Notes: generated by a model from the letters alone, not told the origin. A stretch of 64,000 nucleotides of DNA from Candidatus Zipacnadum vermilionense (GCA_029821755.1 JALGSV010000012.1:28789-92788), one strand, 5' to 3'; shown: positions 47,260 through 56,848, counted from the first letter of the stretch. Made by a program: numbers and translations.

Positions 47260-50200
47260 TCCGCCCTCTGATCCCCTATGCCATCAAGGGGGTGATCTGG
47301 TACCAAGGCGAGGCGAACGCTCCCCGCGCCTTCCAGTACCGCACGATATTCCCCGCGCTGATCCGCGATTGGCGCGCCCACTGGGGCCAGGGCGACTTTC
47401 CCTTCCTGTTCGTCCAGCTCGAGAACTGGATGACCGTAAAGTTCTTCCCCTTCGAACCGGACGAGGATTGCTGGGCCGAACTGCGCGAGGCCCAGACCAT
47501 GGCCCTGAAGCTGCCCAACACGGGCATGGCTGTAGCTATTGACCTGGGCGACTACTGGAACATTCACCCCAAGAACAAGAAGGACGTGGGCGACCGCCTG
47601 GTACTGGCGGCGATGAAGGTGGCCTACGGCCAGGACCTGGTCCACTCGGGGCCGATGTACGAGTCAATGAAGGTCGAGGGCAACACGATTCGCCTCGGCT
47701 TCACGAACGTGGGTGGCGGACTCGTCGCCAAGGGCGACGAGTTGCAGGGCTTCGCCATTGCCGGCCAAGCCCAGAAGTTCGTGTGGGCCAAGGCCAAGAT
47801 CGAGGGCGACAGCGTCGTGGTCTGGAGCGATGATGTGTTCGTCCCCGTGGCCGTCCGCTACGCCTGGGCTGGCTACCCCACCTGCAACTTGTACAACAAG
47901 GAGGGCCTCCCGGCCAGCTCCTTCCGCACCGACGACTGGCCAGGCATTGGGACCAGGGTGGTGGGCTGGAATGCCATTTGGACGCCCCCCATACCGCAAG
48001 CGGGACCGGCCAGTCTGGCCGTTCCCGCCGCCAGCGTCCGATTGCCGTCTCTATTCAGCGACAACATGGTCCTCCAGGCCGGTGCCAGGTGCCCCATCTG
48101 GGGGGCCGCCCCGCCGGGGAGTACTGTCGAGATCGCGGTTGCTGATCAGAAGGTCTCTGCCCGCGCCGGGCAAGACGGCCAGTGGCGCACCACCATCGCC
48201 CCTCTGGAAACTGGTGGGCCGTTGGAAATGACCGTCACCGGGGGCGGCGAGACCATCACGATAAAGAACATCGCCGTCGGAGAGATCTGGGTTTGCTCGG
48301 GCCAGTCCAACATGGCTTACAACCTTGGCTCCGTCCGCAACGCCAACACGGAAATGGCGGCGGCCAACTACCCCCTCCTACGCCTGTTCACCGGCGCCAG
48401 ACGAGGCTCCCGAACGCCCCTGAACGATCCGGACGGCAAGTGGGTCATCTGCTCCCCCGAAACGGCCGGACCTTTCGCGGCCGTGGGTTACTTCTTCGGA
48501 CGCGACCGGCATCAGCGTCTCAGCGTCCCCGTGGGCATGATCAACGCCTCCTGGGGTAGCACCAGTGCGGAAGCGTGGACCTCGCTGGGAATGGTGGCGG
48601 CCGAGCCGGCCACCCGGGAAACTGTCGCGCACTTCCAGGATGCGTCCGAGAAGTATCCCGAGACGCTCAAGAAATATGAGGCCGCCCTTGTCAAGTGGCA
48701 GCAAGATGCGGACGCCGCTCAAGCAGCCGGCCGAGCAGCTCCGTCGAAGCCCGGGCAGCCCCACAACCCGTTCACCGACCGCGGCGTCCCCAGCAATCTC
48801 TACAATGGCATACTTCGGCCGCTGATCCCCTATGCCATAAAGGGCGTTATCTGGTATCAGGGCGAGTCCAACGGGTCAGGAATTACGTGCCGCAAGGTCT
48901 TTCCCAACATGATCCGCGACTGGCGCTGGCAGTGGGGTCAAGGCGATTTCCCCTTCCTCTTCGTTCAGCTCCCCAACTTCCGGTCTGACAACGAAGATGC
49001 CAAGTATGTCGCCTATGGGGGGACATGGCCTGAGATACGCGAGGCCCAGACCATGGCGCTTAAGCTGCCCAACACCGGGATGGCAGTTTCTGTCGACGTC
49101 GGCAACCCCTTCGACGTCCACCCCAAGAGCGGCAAAGACGTCATTGGCCAACGCCTGATGCTGGCGGTACTTAAGATTGCCTACGGGCAGGATATCGCCT
49201 ACTCCGGCCCCATGTACGAGTCGATGCGGATCGAGGATGGGAAGATTCGCGTCAATTTCAGCCACGCCTTTGGTGGGCTGTTTGTGGCCGGGGCGTGTCA
49301 AGGCTTCACCATCGCCGGCGAGGACCGTAAGTTTGTCCGGGCCAGTGCTTGGCCCGACGGGGAGAACAGCGTCCTGGTCTGGAACGATGCGGTGCCCAAC
49401 CCCGTCGCCGTCCGCTACGGCTGGGGGCCCTGTCCCACGTGCAGCCTATACAACAAGGCGGACCTCCCGGCCAGTCCCTTCCGCACCGATGACTGGCCCT
49501 CACCTATCAGGGTCCGACTTATCCCGGGCGGATACTACGGTCCGCTGTACGAATCCATGAAGGTCACGGACGGCAAGGCCCATGTCCGCTTCTTCAACGT
49601 CTTTGGCGGACTGGTCTTCCAGGGGGACGAACCGCAGGGCTTCACCATCGCCGGAGAAGACGGCCAGTTTGTCGCGGCCCAGGCCGCGGTCGACAGTGCA
49701 GACACTGTCTCCGTCTGGAGCGAGAGCGTTGCCAACCCCAGAGCTGTCCGCTACGCCTGGACTCCTGACCCCATTTGCAACCTGTCGAACAAGGAAGGGC
49801 TCCCGGCAATTCCTTTCCGCACGCACGACTGGCCGGACCCGGAGACCAAGCCGGTCGCGGACCCCCTGGGAGGGCCGAATGCACCGAAGTACCAGTCTCC
49901 CACTGCCCTTCGTCCTTTACGCATCGACCTGGCCAACAAGAAGTCACCTGATGGCTTGTCCGGCCCGATGTACAAGTCGATGACCGTCGAGGGCGACAAA
50001 GTACGCGTCAGATTCGACCGGATAGGTGCGGGACTGATGGTCAACTTCACCAGCTGGGGAGGAATGATCTACAAGGACCTGGAGCTTCAGGGCTTCAGCA
50101 TCGCGGGCGAGGACCGCCAGTTCGTGTGGGCCAAGGCCAGGATCGAGGGAGATAGCGTTGTCGTCTGGAGCGACGCAGTCGCCAAGCCCGTGGCGGTCCG

Positions 50201-50282
50201 CTATGCCTGGAGCATCATTCCCCCGTGCAACCTGTACGACAAGGAGGGTCTGCCAGCCTACCCCTTCCGCACCGACAACTAG
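47256..50282 (+). CDS. Tandem sialate O-acetylesterase-like protein (end of module 1, full module 2, extra repeats)
   Basis: 1,008 codons. It opens with the second half of esterase module 1 (GVIWYQGEANAP, LPNTGMAV...IHPKNK, catalytic His region). A complete second SGNH module follows (LFSDNMVLQAGARCPIWG, VCSGQSNMAYN, WYQGESNGSG, DVHPKSGKD). Two further copies of only the C-terminal beta unit (GPLYESMKVTDGK...; GPMYKSMTVEGDK..., each ending NL-x-NKEGLPA-x-PFRT) complete it. Together with 46325-47259 it would form one secreted two-esterase protein of about 1,300 residues. ATG 47256 is probably not a real start. Such enzymes remove acetyl groups from sialic acids or plant-type polysaccharides. 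Confidence 0.7.
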   Translation: MIRPLIPYAIKGVIWYQGEANAPRAFQYRTIFPALIRDWRAHWGQGDFPFLFVQLENWMTVKFFPFEPDEDCWAELREAQTMALKLPNTGMAVAIDLGDYWNIHPKNKKDVGDRLVLAAMKVAYGQDLVHSGPMYESMKVEGNTIRLGFTNVGGGLVAKGDELQGFAIAGQAQKFVWAKAKIEGDSVVVWSDDVFVPVAVRYAWAGYPTCNLYNKEGLPASSFRTDDWPGIGTRVVGWNAIWTPPIPQAGPASLAVPAASVRLPSLFSDNMVLQAGARCPIWGAAPPGSTVEIAVADQKVSARAGQDGQWRTTIAPLETGGPLEMTVTGGGETITIKNIAVGEIWVCSGQSNMAYNLGSVRNANTEMAAANYPLLRLFTGARRGSRTPLNDPDGKWVICSPETAGPFAAVGYFFGRDRHQRLSVPVGMINASWGSTSAEAWTSLGMVAAEPATRETVAHFQDASEKYPETLKKYEAALVKWQQDADAAQAAGRAAPSKPGQPHNPFTDRGVPSNLYNGILRPLIPYAIKGVIWYQGESNGSGITCRKVFPNMIRDWRWQWGQGDFPFLFVQLPNFRSDNEDAKYVAYGGTWPEIREAQTMALKLPNTGMAVSVDVGNPFDVHPKSGKDVIGQRLMLAVLKIAYGQDIAYSGPMYESMRIEDGKIRVNFSHAFGGLFVAGACQGFTIAGEDRKFVRASAWPDGENSVLVWNDAVPNPVAVRYGWGPCPTCSLYNKADLPASPFRTDDWPSPIRVRLIPGGYYGPLYESMKVTDGKAHVRFFNVFGGLVFQGDEPQGFTIAGEDGQFVAAQAAVDSADTVSVWSESVANPRAVRYAWTPDPICNLSNKEGLPAIPFRTHDWPDPETKPVADPLGGPNAPKYQSPTALRPLRIDLANKKSPDGLSGPMYKSMTVEGDKVRVRFDRIGAGLMVNFTSWGGMIYKDLELQGFSIAGEDRQFVWAKARIEGDSVVVWSDAVAKPVAVRYAWSIIPPCNLYDKEGLPAYPFRTDN

Positions 50283-50388
50283 GCAGGCTTGTCCGGCAGT
50301 CCCTCCCGCGCGGACTGGGGTCGCAGTGCGCCGGGGCGAGCGCCAGTGCGACAGCCGCCTGGCGGCCGGCGCGGCCGCCCACTTTCTC

Positions 50389-52427
50389 CTATCTGCCCGG
50401 TATGTGCTCGTCCACTTGCTCGTCGTCGCCGAGCGGTCTGACGGAGAAATCGTCGAACCACACGGTGCCGACTCCTTCGTGCTGAATGATCAGCTCCGAG
50501 GAATCCGAGTTGTCGGCGGTCATCTTCGGCACTGAGGTGACGAAGGAGATCTCCTGCCAGTCGGTATCACCGGTAATGGGCAACTCGTAGGTATCGCACG
50601 GCTTGTCAGCATAGGCGTACTTGAACGTCGCTGTCAGTTTGCCTTGCACGCCCCTAGTCTTCAGCCAGAAGGTGCAGAGGTAGCGGTCGGCATAGTTGTC
50701 GATCATGTTGTGGTAGAACTGCCCGCTCACCTTCGCCGGGCCCTCTAGGCGCAGCGAGTAGCGGTCGCTACGGCCCACTTCACGATCGCAGAAGTAGTTG
50801 CCGATATAGTGCCAGCCGTTGAAGGGGTTCCGCGCGCTCTGTAGCTCATCGAAGGTGGTGCCTGCCGGTTCACAAATGGGGAAGGCATAGAGGCTGGGCA
50901 CGACCGTCCCTACTAGCCACTCGCTCGATTCCCCAATCTTCGCGTGCAGCGGGTTCTTCTCCGAACGCTGGAAGTAGCGCTCCCCCTCTTCGGTGGTGTA
51001 ACCGGCCATCGCGTATCTGATGACGAACTGCTCCCCTGCCTTGAAGCTGCGTCCCTGCTCCCAGCGCACGACGTTATGGTAGTCATGCCCCCAGTGGCAG
51101 ACGATGACCCACGCCGGGTCGACCGGCTCGAGGTGCTCCCAGGCCGGCAGCACGCCGCGACTGGGGTAGAGCATCCAGACGGACGGCGAGGGAGAGCAGT
51201 ACCAGCCCTGCCCCAGCAGCAGGCCAATGGAGATCGGGTGGCGGTAGATCTTCCCGTTCGGTCCGGTGAAGATACCCCAGTCTTCGCGGGCCGCCTGCCA
51301 ACCGTACTGCACGCCCCGGCCCGGCGGGTGGTTGTTGTAGGTGAAAGCGTCGGAGTACTCCAGAGAGCTGACCTTCAACTCTTGGTGGAAGGTCACCTTC
51401 GTCGTCATCTCGTGGCGATAGGTGCCGCGGGTGCGGTCGTAGGTGAGCACATCCGTCGCCAGCGCGGACATGCTCTTGTCCGGGGTGATAGAGTCGAAGG
51501 AGTACGTGAGGCGGTCGGTGCCCTCCCCCGTCGTCTTGATCTCCGCTTCCGTGCCAATCATCTCCGTGCTCTGCGTATTGTCCTTGTTGACGAAGATCGG
51601 GTTGTAGTAACTCGGCCGATAGCCCGGGCGCAGCTTCAGAAAATGCAGGGCGAAGCCGTGGCCGCCGTAGCCGTCGGTAGTGCGGTGACCCGCACCTGCT
51701 TGAAGGCCACGGTGCTGTGGTACGCCGCCAGCCCGATGCCACCGGACAGGGTCGGCAGGCAGGTGTGCCAGTAGTCGATCTTGGTGGCCCCGTCCAGGGC
51801 CACCTGGATATGCGCTCCCTGGGCTTTCACCTCCACCCGATAAGTTCTGCCCGGTTCCAGTTGGCACGGCACCACCTGCAGGTAGCCTCCGGTGCCGTGC
51901 CAGAGGATCAGCTCCTGGTACTCGGAGGAAAGCTGCACGCGGTAGCACGCGTCGCGATCCTGGTAGCGGAAGTATAGTGCGGCCTCGGAGCCCCAGTCGA
52001 ACTCGCCGGCGTAGTAGCGATAGCGGAACTGGCCGGGATGTTGGCACAGCGGCGGGTAGAACTCTCTCGGTAGATAGCGGTCGTACTCCCCGTCGAAGAT
52101 CGGGTAGTCCGCTTTGGGACCAGGCTGACGAATCGTCACCTCGGCAGACAAGGTATAGTCCGTCCAACTGGCGTCCCCGCCGGTCTGGATGGTCCAGGGC
52201 GCGGCGGTTCCGGTCCCGACATACGCGCCTGCCTCGGTCTGCCCACTACCGTTGGCGGCAATCGGCCCGCGGGCGTTGATCGGGGGCTGCAGTTGCCAAC
52301 CGGTGACGTCGCCTTCGGCAAAGCCGTCCCGGTAGAGTAGCTCACCCGCCTGGGCGGACATCGTGGCCACGGCCAAACAGGCGGCGATGAGTAGGCATAC
52401 CGGCAGATACAGGTTGGTCAAGCACAT
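50389..52427 (-). pseudogene. LamG/DUF1080-like secreted protein, paralogue with internal deletion
   Basis: ATG 52427 has AAGGAG seven bases upstream and a signal peptide ending MSAQAG. The first jelly-roll module (YPIFDGEYDRYL, YYAGEFDWGSEAALYFRYQDRDACYRVQL) is about 60-70% like the gene at 36.3 kb. Near 51680 the frame shifts: RVTALP passes to GYGGHGFALHFLKLRPGY, omitting about 35 residues that the paralogue has. The second frame then runs intact to 50389, ending WFDDFSVRPLGDDEQ, without the LamG tail. A product could not be made as one protein. Confidence 0.78.
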
Positions 52428-52903
52428 GCGGAAGCTCCTTCGCTGGGCATATCTTCTCGCCCCCAGCACCGTCTAGGCATCGGTCCCCATTTTGTAGGGG
52501 CACATCTCGAGGGGCCGAAAAAACCTTCTCCGAGGATAGGCTATGCTCCTCCCTGCCGGGTCCGACTCTCCAGGAACGGGGGCTCTGGGCCCTACTGGAA
52601 AGGGGCGGGCAAGATGCCCCGATGGCGCCCCAGGCATCAACCGACCGAGACGCCGGCGGCGACCGAGACGATCAAGCTCATCCGCCGGAGCCGCGAGGCT
52701 ACGCCTCAAGCATGAGGTCATCGAAGGGCCCAGAGTCCCCGAAGAAACTCGCCTCCAGGGCCTTCCCTCCCTGGAGGCGGATGTTCGTAAATTGACTGCC
52801 TATTCCAGTCGCCGCTGTCCGGCTCGCGGATGGTGGCCCCTTCTTGACCGCCTTCGGCGAGCGCAAGAGCCCAGACATCTAAGTAGTCGACGGCGAGCCC
52901 AGT
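52428..52903. other. About 475 bases without a supported gene
   Basis: A minus-strand frame at 52718-52924 (VDYLDVWALALAEGG...ATIREPDSGDW) reads like a secreted-protein fragment but has no start context. Otherwise nothing is seen. Confidence 0.4.
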
Positions 52904-53296
52904 ATGTTTGACGCCTCCTCGCAAGCAGAAGCCTCGGCCCGCCTCTTCAGCGACCCACGGCCGGCCAAGCCCGGCGAGGATTTCGAGACTGCTTCCTGGC
53001 AGTTACACTCCAGCCACCGCCGTGATGACTACCTCATGGGCCCGGTGCGCACCCCGCTGGGCTGGGTGAGCATCGTCGGCAAGGTAGTTGCGGCTCCGGC
53101 GAACACTGCCGCGGTAAGCGTCGCCGTGGTCATCGTTCACGGCGGTTGGGCGACCATTGCTGGACCTATGTCCCCGGTGCATGCCGCCCTCGGCACGCTT
53201 CTGGTGGACAACATCGCGCTGTGCCGAACCGCCGAGGGAGCGTCTATGGATGCCATGCCCGCCCACCGGATGACGGCCGACCATGGCGCCCTTTGA
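52904..53296 (+). pseudogene. C-terminal fragment of a carbohydrate-binding module protein
   Basis: A 130-codon frame whose middle GWVSIVGKVVAAPANTAAVSVAVVIVHG...LGTLLVDNIAL follows the usual ending of CBM-type beta-sandwiches. It has no signal peptide or ribosome site and abuts an oppositely oriented heparinase fragment. It is probably debris of a larger secreted gene. Confidence 0.4.
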
Positions 53297-53795
53297 GTAA
53301 AGTACAATGGAGTTGAAATCATTGTGGTAGTGGGCAAAGTAGTAGCCGGCGCGGTGGGTGAGGTAAGTGACGTTGGGATCGGTCCACGAGTTGCGCATAA
53401 CCGTCCCGAAACCGGGGAAGGCGCCGGAGAGCTGTGTCGGCTGCCTGGCCGGCAAGGTCATGTCGGTGATAGGCAGCAGCATCCCCTGCGGGCAGCCGGC
53501 ACTGTTGAACGTGAAGTCCTGCTGTTCCCACCACCACTGCTGGCGGGCGCTGTATTCGGGGTCGGTCTTAGCCGTGGCGGCCGCCATCCAGCCGTTGTAC
53601 GGTGTAATTATCCCGGAAAAGCCGTCGCCGATACTGGGCAGAACCATGGAGGTGCGCTGATACGACTCCTTGCGAATCTCCGTCAGGAAACGCTTGTCCG
53701 GCGGCGTCAAGAGCATCCCGTAGTGATCCATCATCTCCTTGAAGCGGGGGTCGGTGAAGTGGTCGCGGCCGTGGACGTTCTTGATCCCTCTCAAC
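53285..53795 (-). pseudogene. Heparinase II/III fragment (third copy)
   Basis: About 165 codons matching the middle of the intact heparinase: NVHGRDHFTDPRF against NVLGRDYFRDPKF, LLTPPDKRF identical, PSIGDGFSGIITPYNGWM against PSIGDMFSGWITCYNGWM, and TDPEYSARQQ. It ends at HYHNDFNSIVLYSKGA, in the catalytic His region. Both ends are cut, and no start or stop belongs to it. Confidence 0.8.
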
Positions 53796-54017
53796 GCCGA
53801 GGGCCACCGCACGGCTCGTGGCGCCGCATTCGCGCCGGTGACCGTCTACCACATGATCAACCGGGTGGACCCGAGCGCGAACCCCGAAGGGGGCTACCGG
53901 GGAAAAGCGGTCGCCGCCGCCGTGGCGTAGACACGGACCGCGATGAGCGGCGGTGAGAAGAGGTGTTGGTCCCAAACTATTCCCGCCTAAGCAGCAAGAT
54001 CCAGGGAGCGCGGACAT

Positions 54018-55556
54018 ATGCCTACAGCCGTCATCTATGCTAGGGTTTCAAGCAAGGAGCAGGCCGACGAGGGCTTTTCGATCCCGGCCCAGTTGAAGCT
54101 CCTACGTGACTACGCGGCCGGCAAGGGCCTCGTCGTCCAGCGGGAGTTCGGGGATGTGGAGACGGCGAAGCGTGCCGGGCGAGCTGGCTTTGGCGAGATG
54201 GTGGAGTACCTCAAACGGCCTCGTGCGGCATGCCGCGTTGTCTTGGTAGAGAAGACAGACCGGCTGTACCGTAACCTTCGGGACTACGTTACCCTCGACG
54301 ACCTGGACCTGGAGATCCACTTCGTCAAGGAGAACTTCGTGCTGTCGGAGGACTCGCGGTCCACCGAGAAGTTCATGCACGGGATCAAGGTCCTGATGGC
54401 GAAGAACTACATCGACAATCTCTCCGAGGAGACGAGAAAGAGCATGCGGGAGAAGACGGAACAGGGAACGTACCCTTCGTTTGCTCCCCTCGGCTACGTC
54501 AACGTGGATTCGAATGGCAAGCGGAATATCGCCCCTGACCCCGAGATCTCGCCGTCTGTCCAAAGGCTATACGAGTTGTACGCGACGGGCGCTTATTCTC
54601 TGCTGGAGCTGACCAGGCACGCCAACGATGAGAGATTGAGCCATCGCGGCGGCGGGAGTCGCATCGCGAAGAGCACGGCCCATAAGATCCTGACCAACCC
54701 GATATACGCTGATGACTTCCTCTGGGGCGGCAAGCGGTATTCTGGAACCCACGAGGCCATTGTCTCTAGGGAGTTGTGGAATCAGGTTCAGCAAGTCATG
54801 GATCGAAAAGGTAGCCGCCGGACGTGCCACCAGAAGCACTGGTGGGCCTTCCAGGGCCTGATCTCCTGTGGGCACTGCGGCTGCGCCATGGTCGCCGAGA
54901 AGAAGAGAGGGACGTATGTCTACTACCACTGCACGGGCAACCGGGGCAAATGCGACGAAGCTTGGGTCCGAGAGGAAGAGATATTGCGGCAGTTCGGCGA
55001 GGCGTTGCGGGACCTCCACTTTGACGAGGAGATACTAGCCTGGATGCGCGACGCTCTGCGCTCCAGCCACGCGGATGAGAAGCGGCATCATGAGGAGATC
55101 GTCGCTGGACTACAGAAACGGTACGACCAGCTCCAGCGGCGAACCGATGCGATGTACGTCGACAAACTAGACGGGCGGATAACGACCGCGTATTTCGAGG
55201 CCAAGAGCGGGGAGTGGCGCCGGGAGCAAGGGGACATACGCCGGACGATCGAGGCTCACGAACGGGCCAACCAAGATTACATGGAGGACGGCATTCAACT
55301 ACTCGAACTGGCTGACAGGGCCTACGAGTTGTACTGCCGACAGCCGCTAGAAGAGCAGCGCAAACTGGTAAACTGCGTGTTTGCCAGTGCTACGTGGGCA
55401 GGCGGCGTGTTGTCGTTCGTGTACCGTCCACCCTTTGACCTGATCGCCCACTCGAACCGCGAATATGCGCGTAAACATGGGGATTCTGACGAGGTAGGGG
55501 CGGAAAAAGAAATCTGGCTCCCCGGGGCGGATTCGAACCACCAACAAACCGGTTAA
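54018..55556 (+). CDS. Large serine recombinase/integrase ending inside a tRNA-Asn gene
   Basis: A 512-residue site-specific recombinase. The N-terminal catalytic domain has YARVSSKEQ (nucleophile S11), followed by EKTDRLYRNLRD. The recombinase domain has APLGYVNVDSNGKRNIAPDPE and KILTNPIYADDFLWGGKRY. The zinc ribbon is CGHCG...YYHCTGNRGKC, then a long coiled coil (about 345-430) and a typical ending VLSFVYRPPFDLIA. The last 14 or so residues (WLPGADSNHQQTG) and the stop are encoded by the antisense of the adjacent tRNA-Asn. AGGGAG nine bases before ATG 54018. Lower GC than the flanks. Probably the integrase of the island to its left. Confidence 0.88.
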   Translation: MPTAVIYARVSSKEQADEGFSIPAQLKLLRDYAAGKGLVVQREFGDVETAKRAGRAGFGEMVEYLKRPRAACRVVLVEKTDRLYRNLRDYVTLDDLDLEIHFVKENFVLSEDSRSTEKFMHGIKVLMAKNYIDNLSEETRKSMREKTEQGTYPSFAPLGYVNVDSNGKRNIAPDPEISPSVQRLYELYATGAYSLLELTRHANDERLSHRGGGSRIAKSTAHKILTNPIYADDFLWGGKRYSGTHEAIVSRELWNQVQQVMDRKGSRRTCHQKHWWAFQGLISCGHCGCAMVAEKKRGTYVYYHCTGNRGKCDEAWVREEEILRQFGEALRDLHFDEEILAWMRDALRSSHADEKRHHEEIVAGLQKRYDQLQRRTDAMYVDKLDGRITTAYFEAKSGEWRREQGDIRRTIEAHERANQDYMEDGIQLLELADRAYELYCRQPLEEQRKLVNCVFASATWAGGVLSFVYRPPFDLIAHSNREYARKHGDSDEVGAEKEIWLPGADSNHQQTG

Positions 55557-55589
55557 CAGCCGGTTGCTCTACCATTGAGCTACCGGGGA
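55515..55589 (-). tRNA. tRNA-Asn (anticodon GTT)
   Basis: On the minus strand the sequence folds as a cloverleaf: acceptor TCCCCGG/CCGGGGA, D-arm GCTC..GAGC with AATGGTA loop, anticodon stem ACCGG/CCGGT with loop CTGTTAA (anticodon GTT), T-arm GGTGG-TTCGAAT-CCGCC, discriminator G and encoded CCA. The gene is intact. The recombinase coding sequence overlaps its 3' half. Confidence 0.95.
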
Positions 55590-55710
55590 ACCCATGGGCC
55601 GAAATGACAACTGCCGGCCCCGCGCCGACACCAAGATTATAGCAACTCCCCCCTCCGTACGCAAGGGGGATGGCGCGGAAGACGGCAAGTTAGGCGCCGC
55701 CGGCCACTCC

Positions 55711-56715
55711 TCAGAAATCGTTTCTCACCCTCACTGGCCCTCCGTTCGCCAGCGACTCGATCACCGCCCAGCAGGTGGCGATCGTCTTAGCGCCGTCGAC
55801 ACCGTCGATGAGCGGCGTGGTGTCGTTGAGAATGCAGTCCACGAAGTGCGCGAACTCATTGCCGATCGCCTTGGACATCGGCTCCTTGGGGTAACGCATC
55901 CAGCGGTGCAGGTTGGTCTGGCGCAGCGACAGCAGCGCCTCGTCAGTGGTGTTGTCGCCCCGGATAACCCCATTGGTCCCCCATAGCTCGCACTCGATAT
56001 CGTACGGCCGTGGGCAGCCCGAGGAGTTCATAATCCGGCCGATCGCCCCGCCGGCGAACTTCACGTTAGCGATGATGTGGTCCTCCCACTTTTGCACCGG
56101 CAGGTTGAAGTGGTTACCGTAGGCGCTGACCTCCACGGCATCGCCGACCAGCCACCGGGCCAGGTCCACCGCATGGCAGGCCCCGCCCACGAAGGGATGC
56201 CGCTTCTCCGGGTCGTAGCGCCAGCCGCCTACGCCGGGGATGGTCTCGTAGTTGTGCAGGTAGCTGGTCTCCACGTAGTACGGCGTCCCCAGCGTCCCGT
56301 CCTCCGCCCAGGCCTTGACCTGCTCGAAGAAGGGGTAGAAGCGGCAGATGTGCCCGACCATCAGTTTGAGCCCGGTGCGGCGCGCCTCGTTGACCATGTC
56401 CTCGCACTCGGCCACATTCAGCGCCATCGGCTTCTCCACCAGCACGTGCTTCCCCACCCGCAGTGCCGCCACGGTCATCTCGTGATGCAGCCAGTCGGGG
56501 GTGGCGATGGAGACGATCTGCACGTCCGGTCGCGCGAGGATGTCCTCATAGCTGGTGGTCGCGAAAGGGACGCTGTGCTCGCGCTGGAGGTCGAGCACGT
56601 ACTTCTCATCCAGGTCGCAGATGGCGACGACCTTAGCCTGCTCATGGGCGTTGGCGTGCTGGAGATGCGCCGCGCCCATCCCCATACCGACGATAGCGAT
56701 GCCGAGTTGGCTCAT
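55711..56715 (-). CDS. Gfo/Idh/MocA family oxidoreductase
   Basis: A 334-residue NAD(P)-dependent oxidoreductase. Rossmann loop IAIVGMGMGAAH, catalytic motif LVEKPMALN near residue 96, and HAVDLARWLVGD in the C-terminal domain with the conserved Asp and His. GGAGG lies nine bases before ATG 56715. It is the last gene of a minus-strand series (URO-D-like, rhamnulokinase, alanine dehydrogenase) and the first intact gene after the tRNA-Asn. A deoxy-sugar or sugar-acid substrate would fit the rhamnulokinase nearby, but this is inference. Confidence 0.88.
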   Translation of the reverse strand: MSQLGIAIVGMGMGAAHLQHANAHEQAKVVAICDLDEKYVLDLQREHSVPFATTSYEDILARPDVQIVSIATPDWLHHEMTVAALRVGKHVLVEKPMALNVAECEDMVNEARRTGLKLMVGHICRFYPFFEQVKAWAEDGTLGTPYYVETSYLHNYETIPGVGGWRYDPEKRHPFVGGACHAVDLARWLVGDAVEVSAYGNHFNLPVQKWEDHIIANVKFAGGAIGRIMNSSGCPRPYDIECELWGTNGVIRGDNTTDEALLSLRQTNLHRWMRYPKEPMSKAIGNEFAHFVDCILNDTTPLIDGVDGAKTIATCWAVIESLANGGPVRVRNDF

Positions 56716-56746
56716 TCGACTAACTCCTCCGGCAGGTTGTCACTGG

Positions 56747-56848
56747 CTGGAACGTGGAAGACGGCAGAGATGGTCCGCGGGAGTAGCGCAGGGCCTCCGT
56801 CTCCCACCTTCCACGTTCCACCTTCCACCTTCCACGTTCCACCTCTGC
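56747..56848. repeat. CCACCTTCCACGTT tandem repeat with inverted partner
   Basis: Near 56803-56846 the units CCACCTTCCACGTT and CCACCTTCCA alternate about four times. The inverted sequence GGAACGTGGAAG occurs at 56750-56762, so the region can form a long stem. It lies between the alanine dehydrogenase stop and the Gfo/Idh start. Confidence 0.7.

Noticed and set aside
56803..56846. Possible CRISPR array
   Set aside because: Units are only 10-14 bases, adjacent and without unique spacers; no cas genes in the window.
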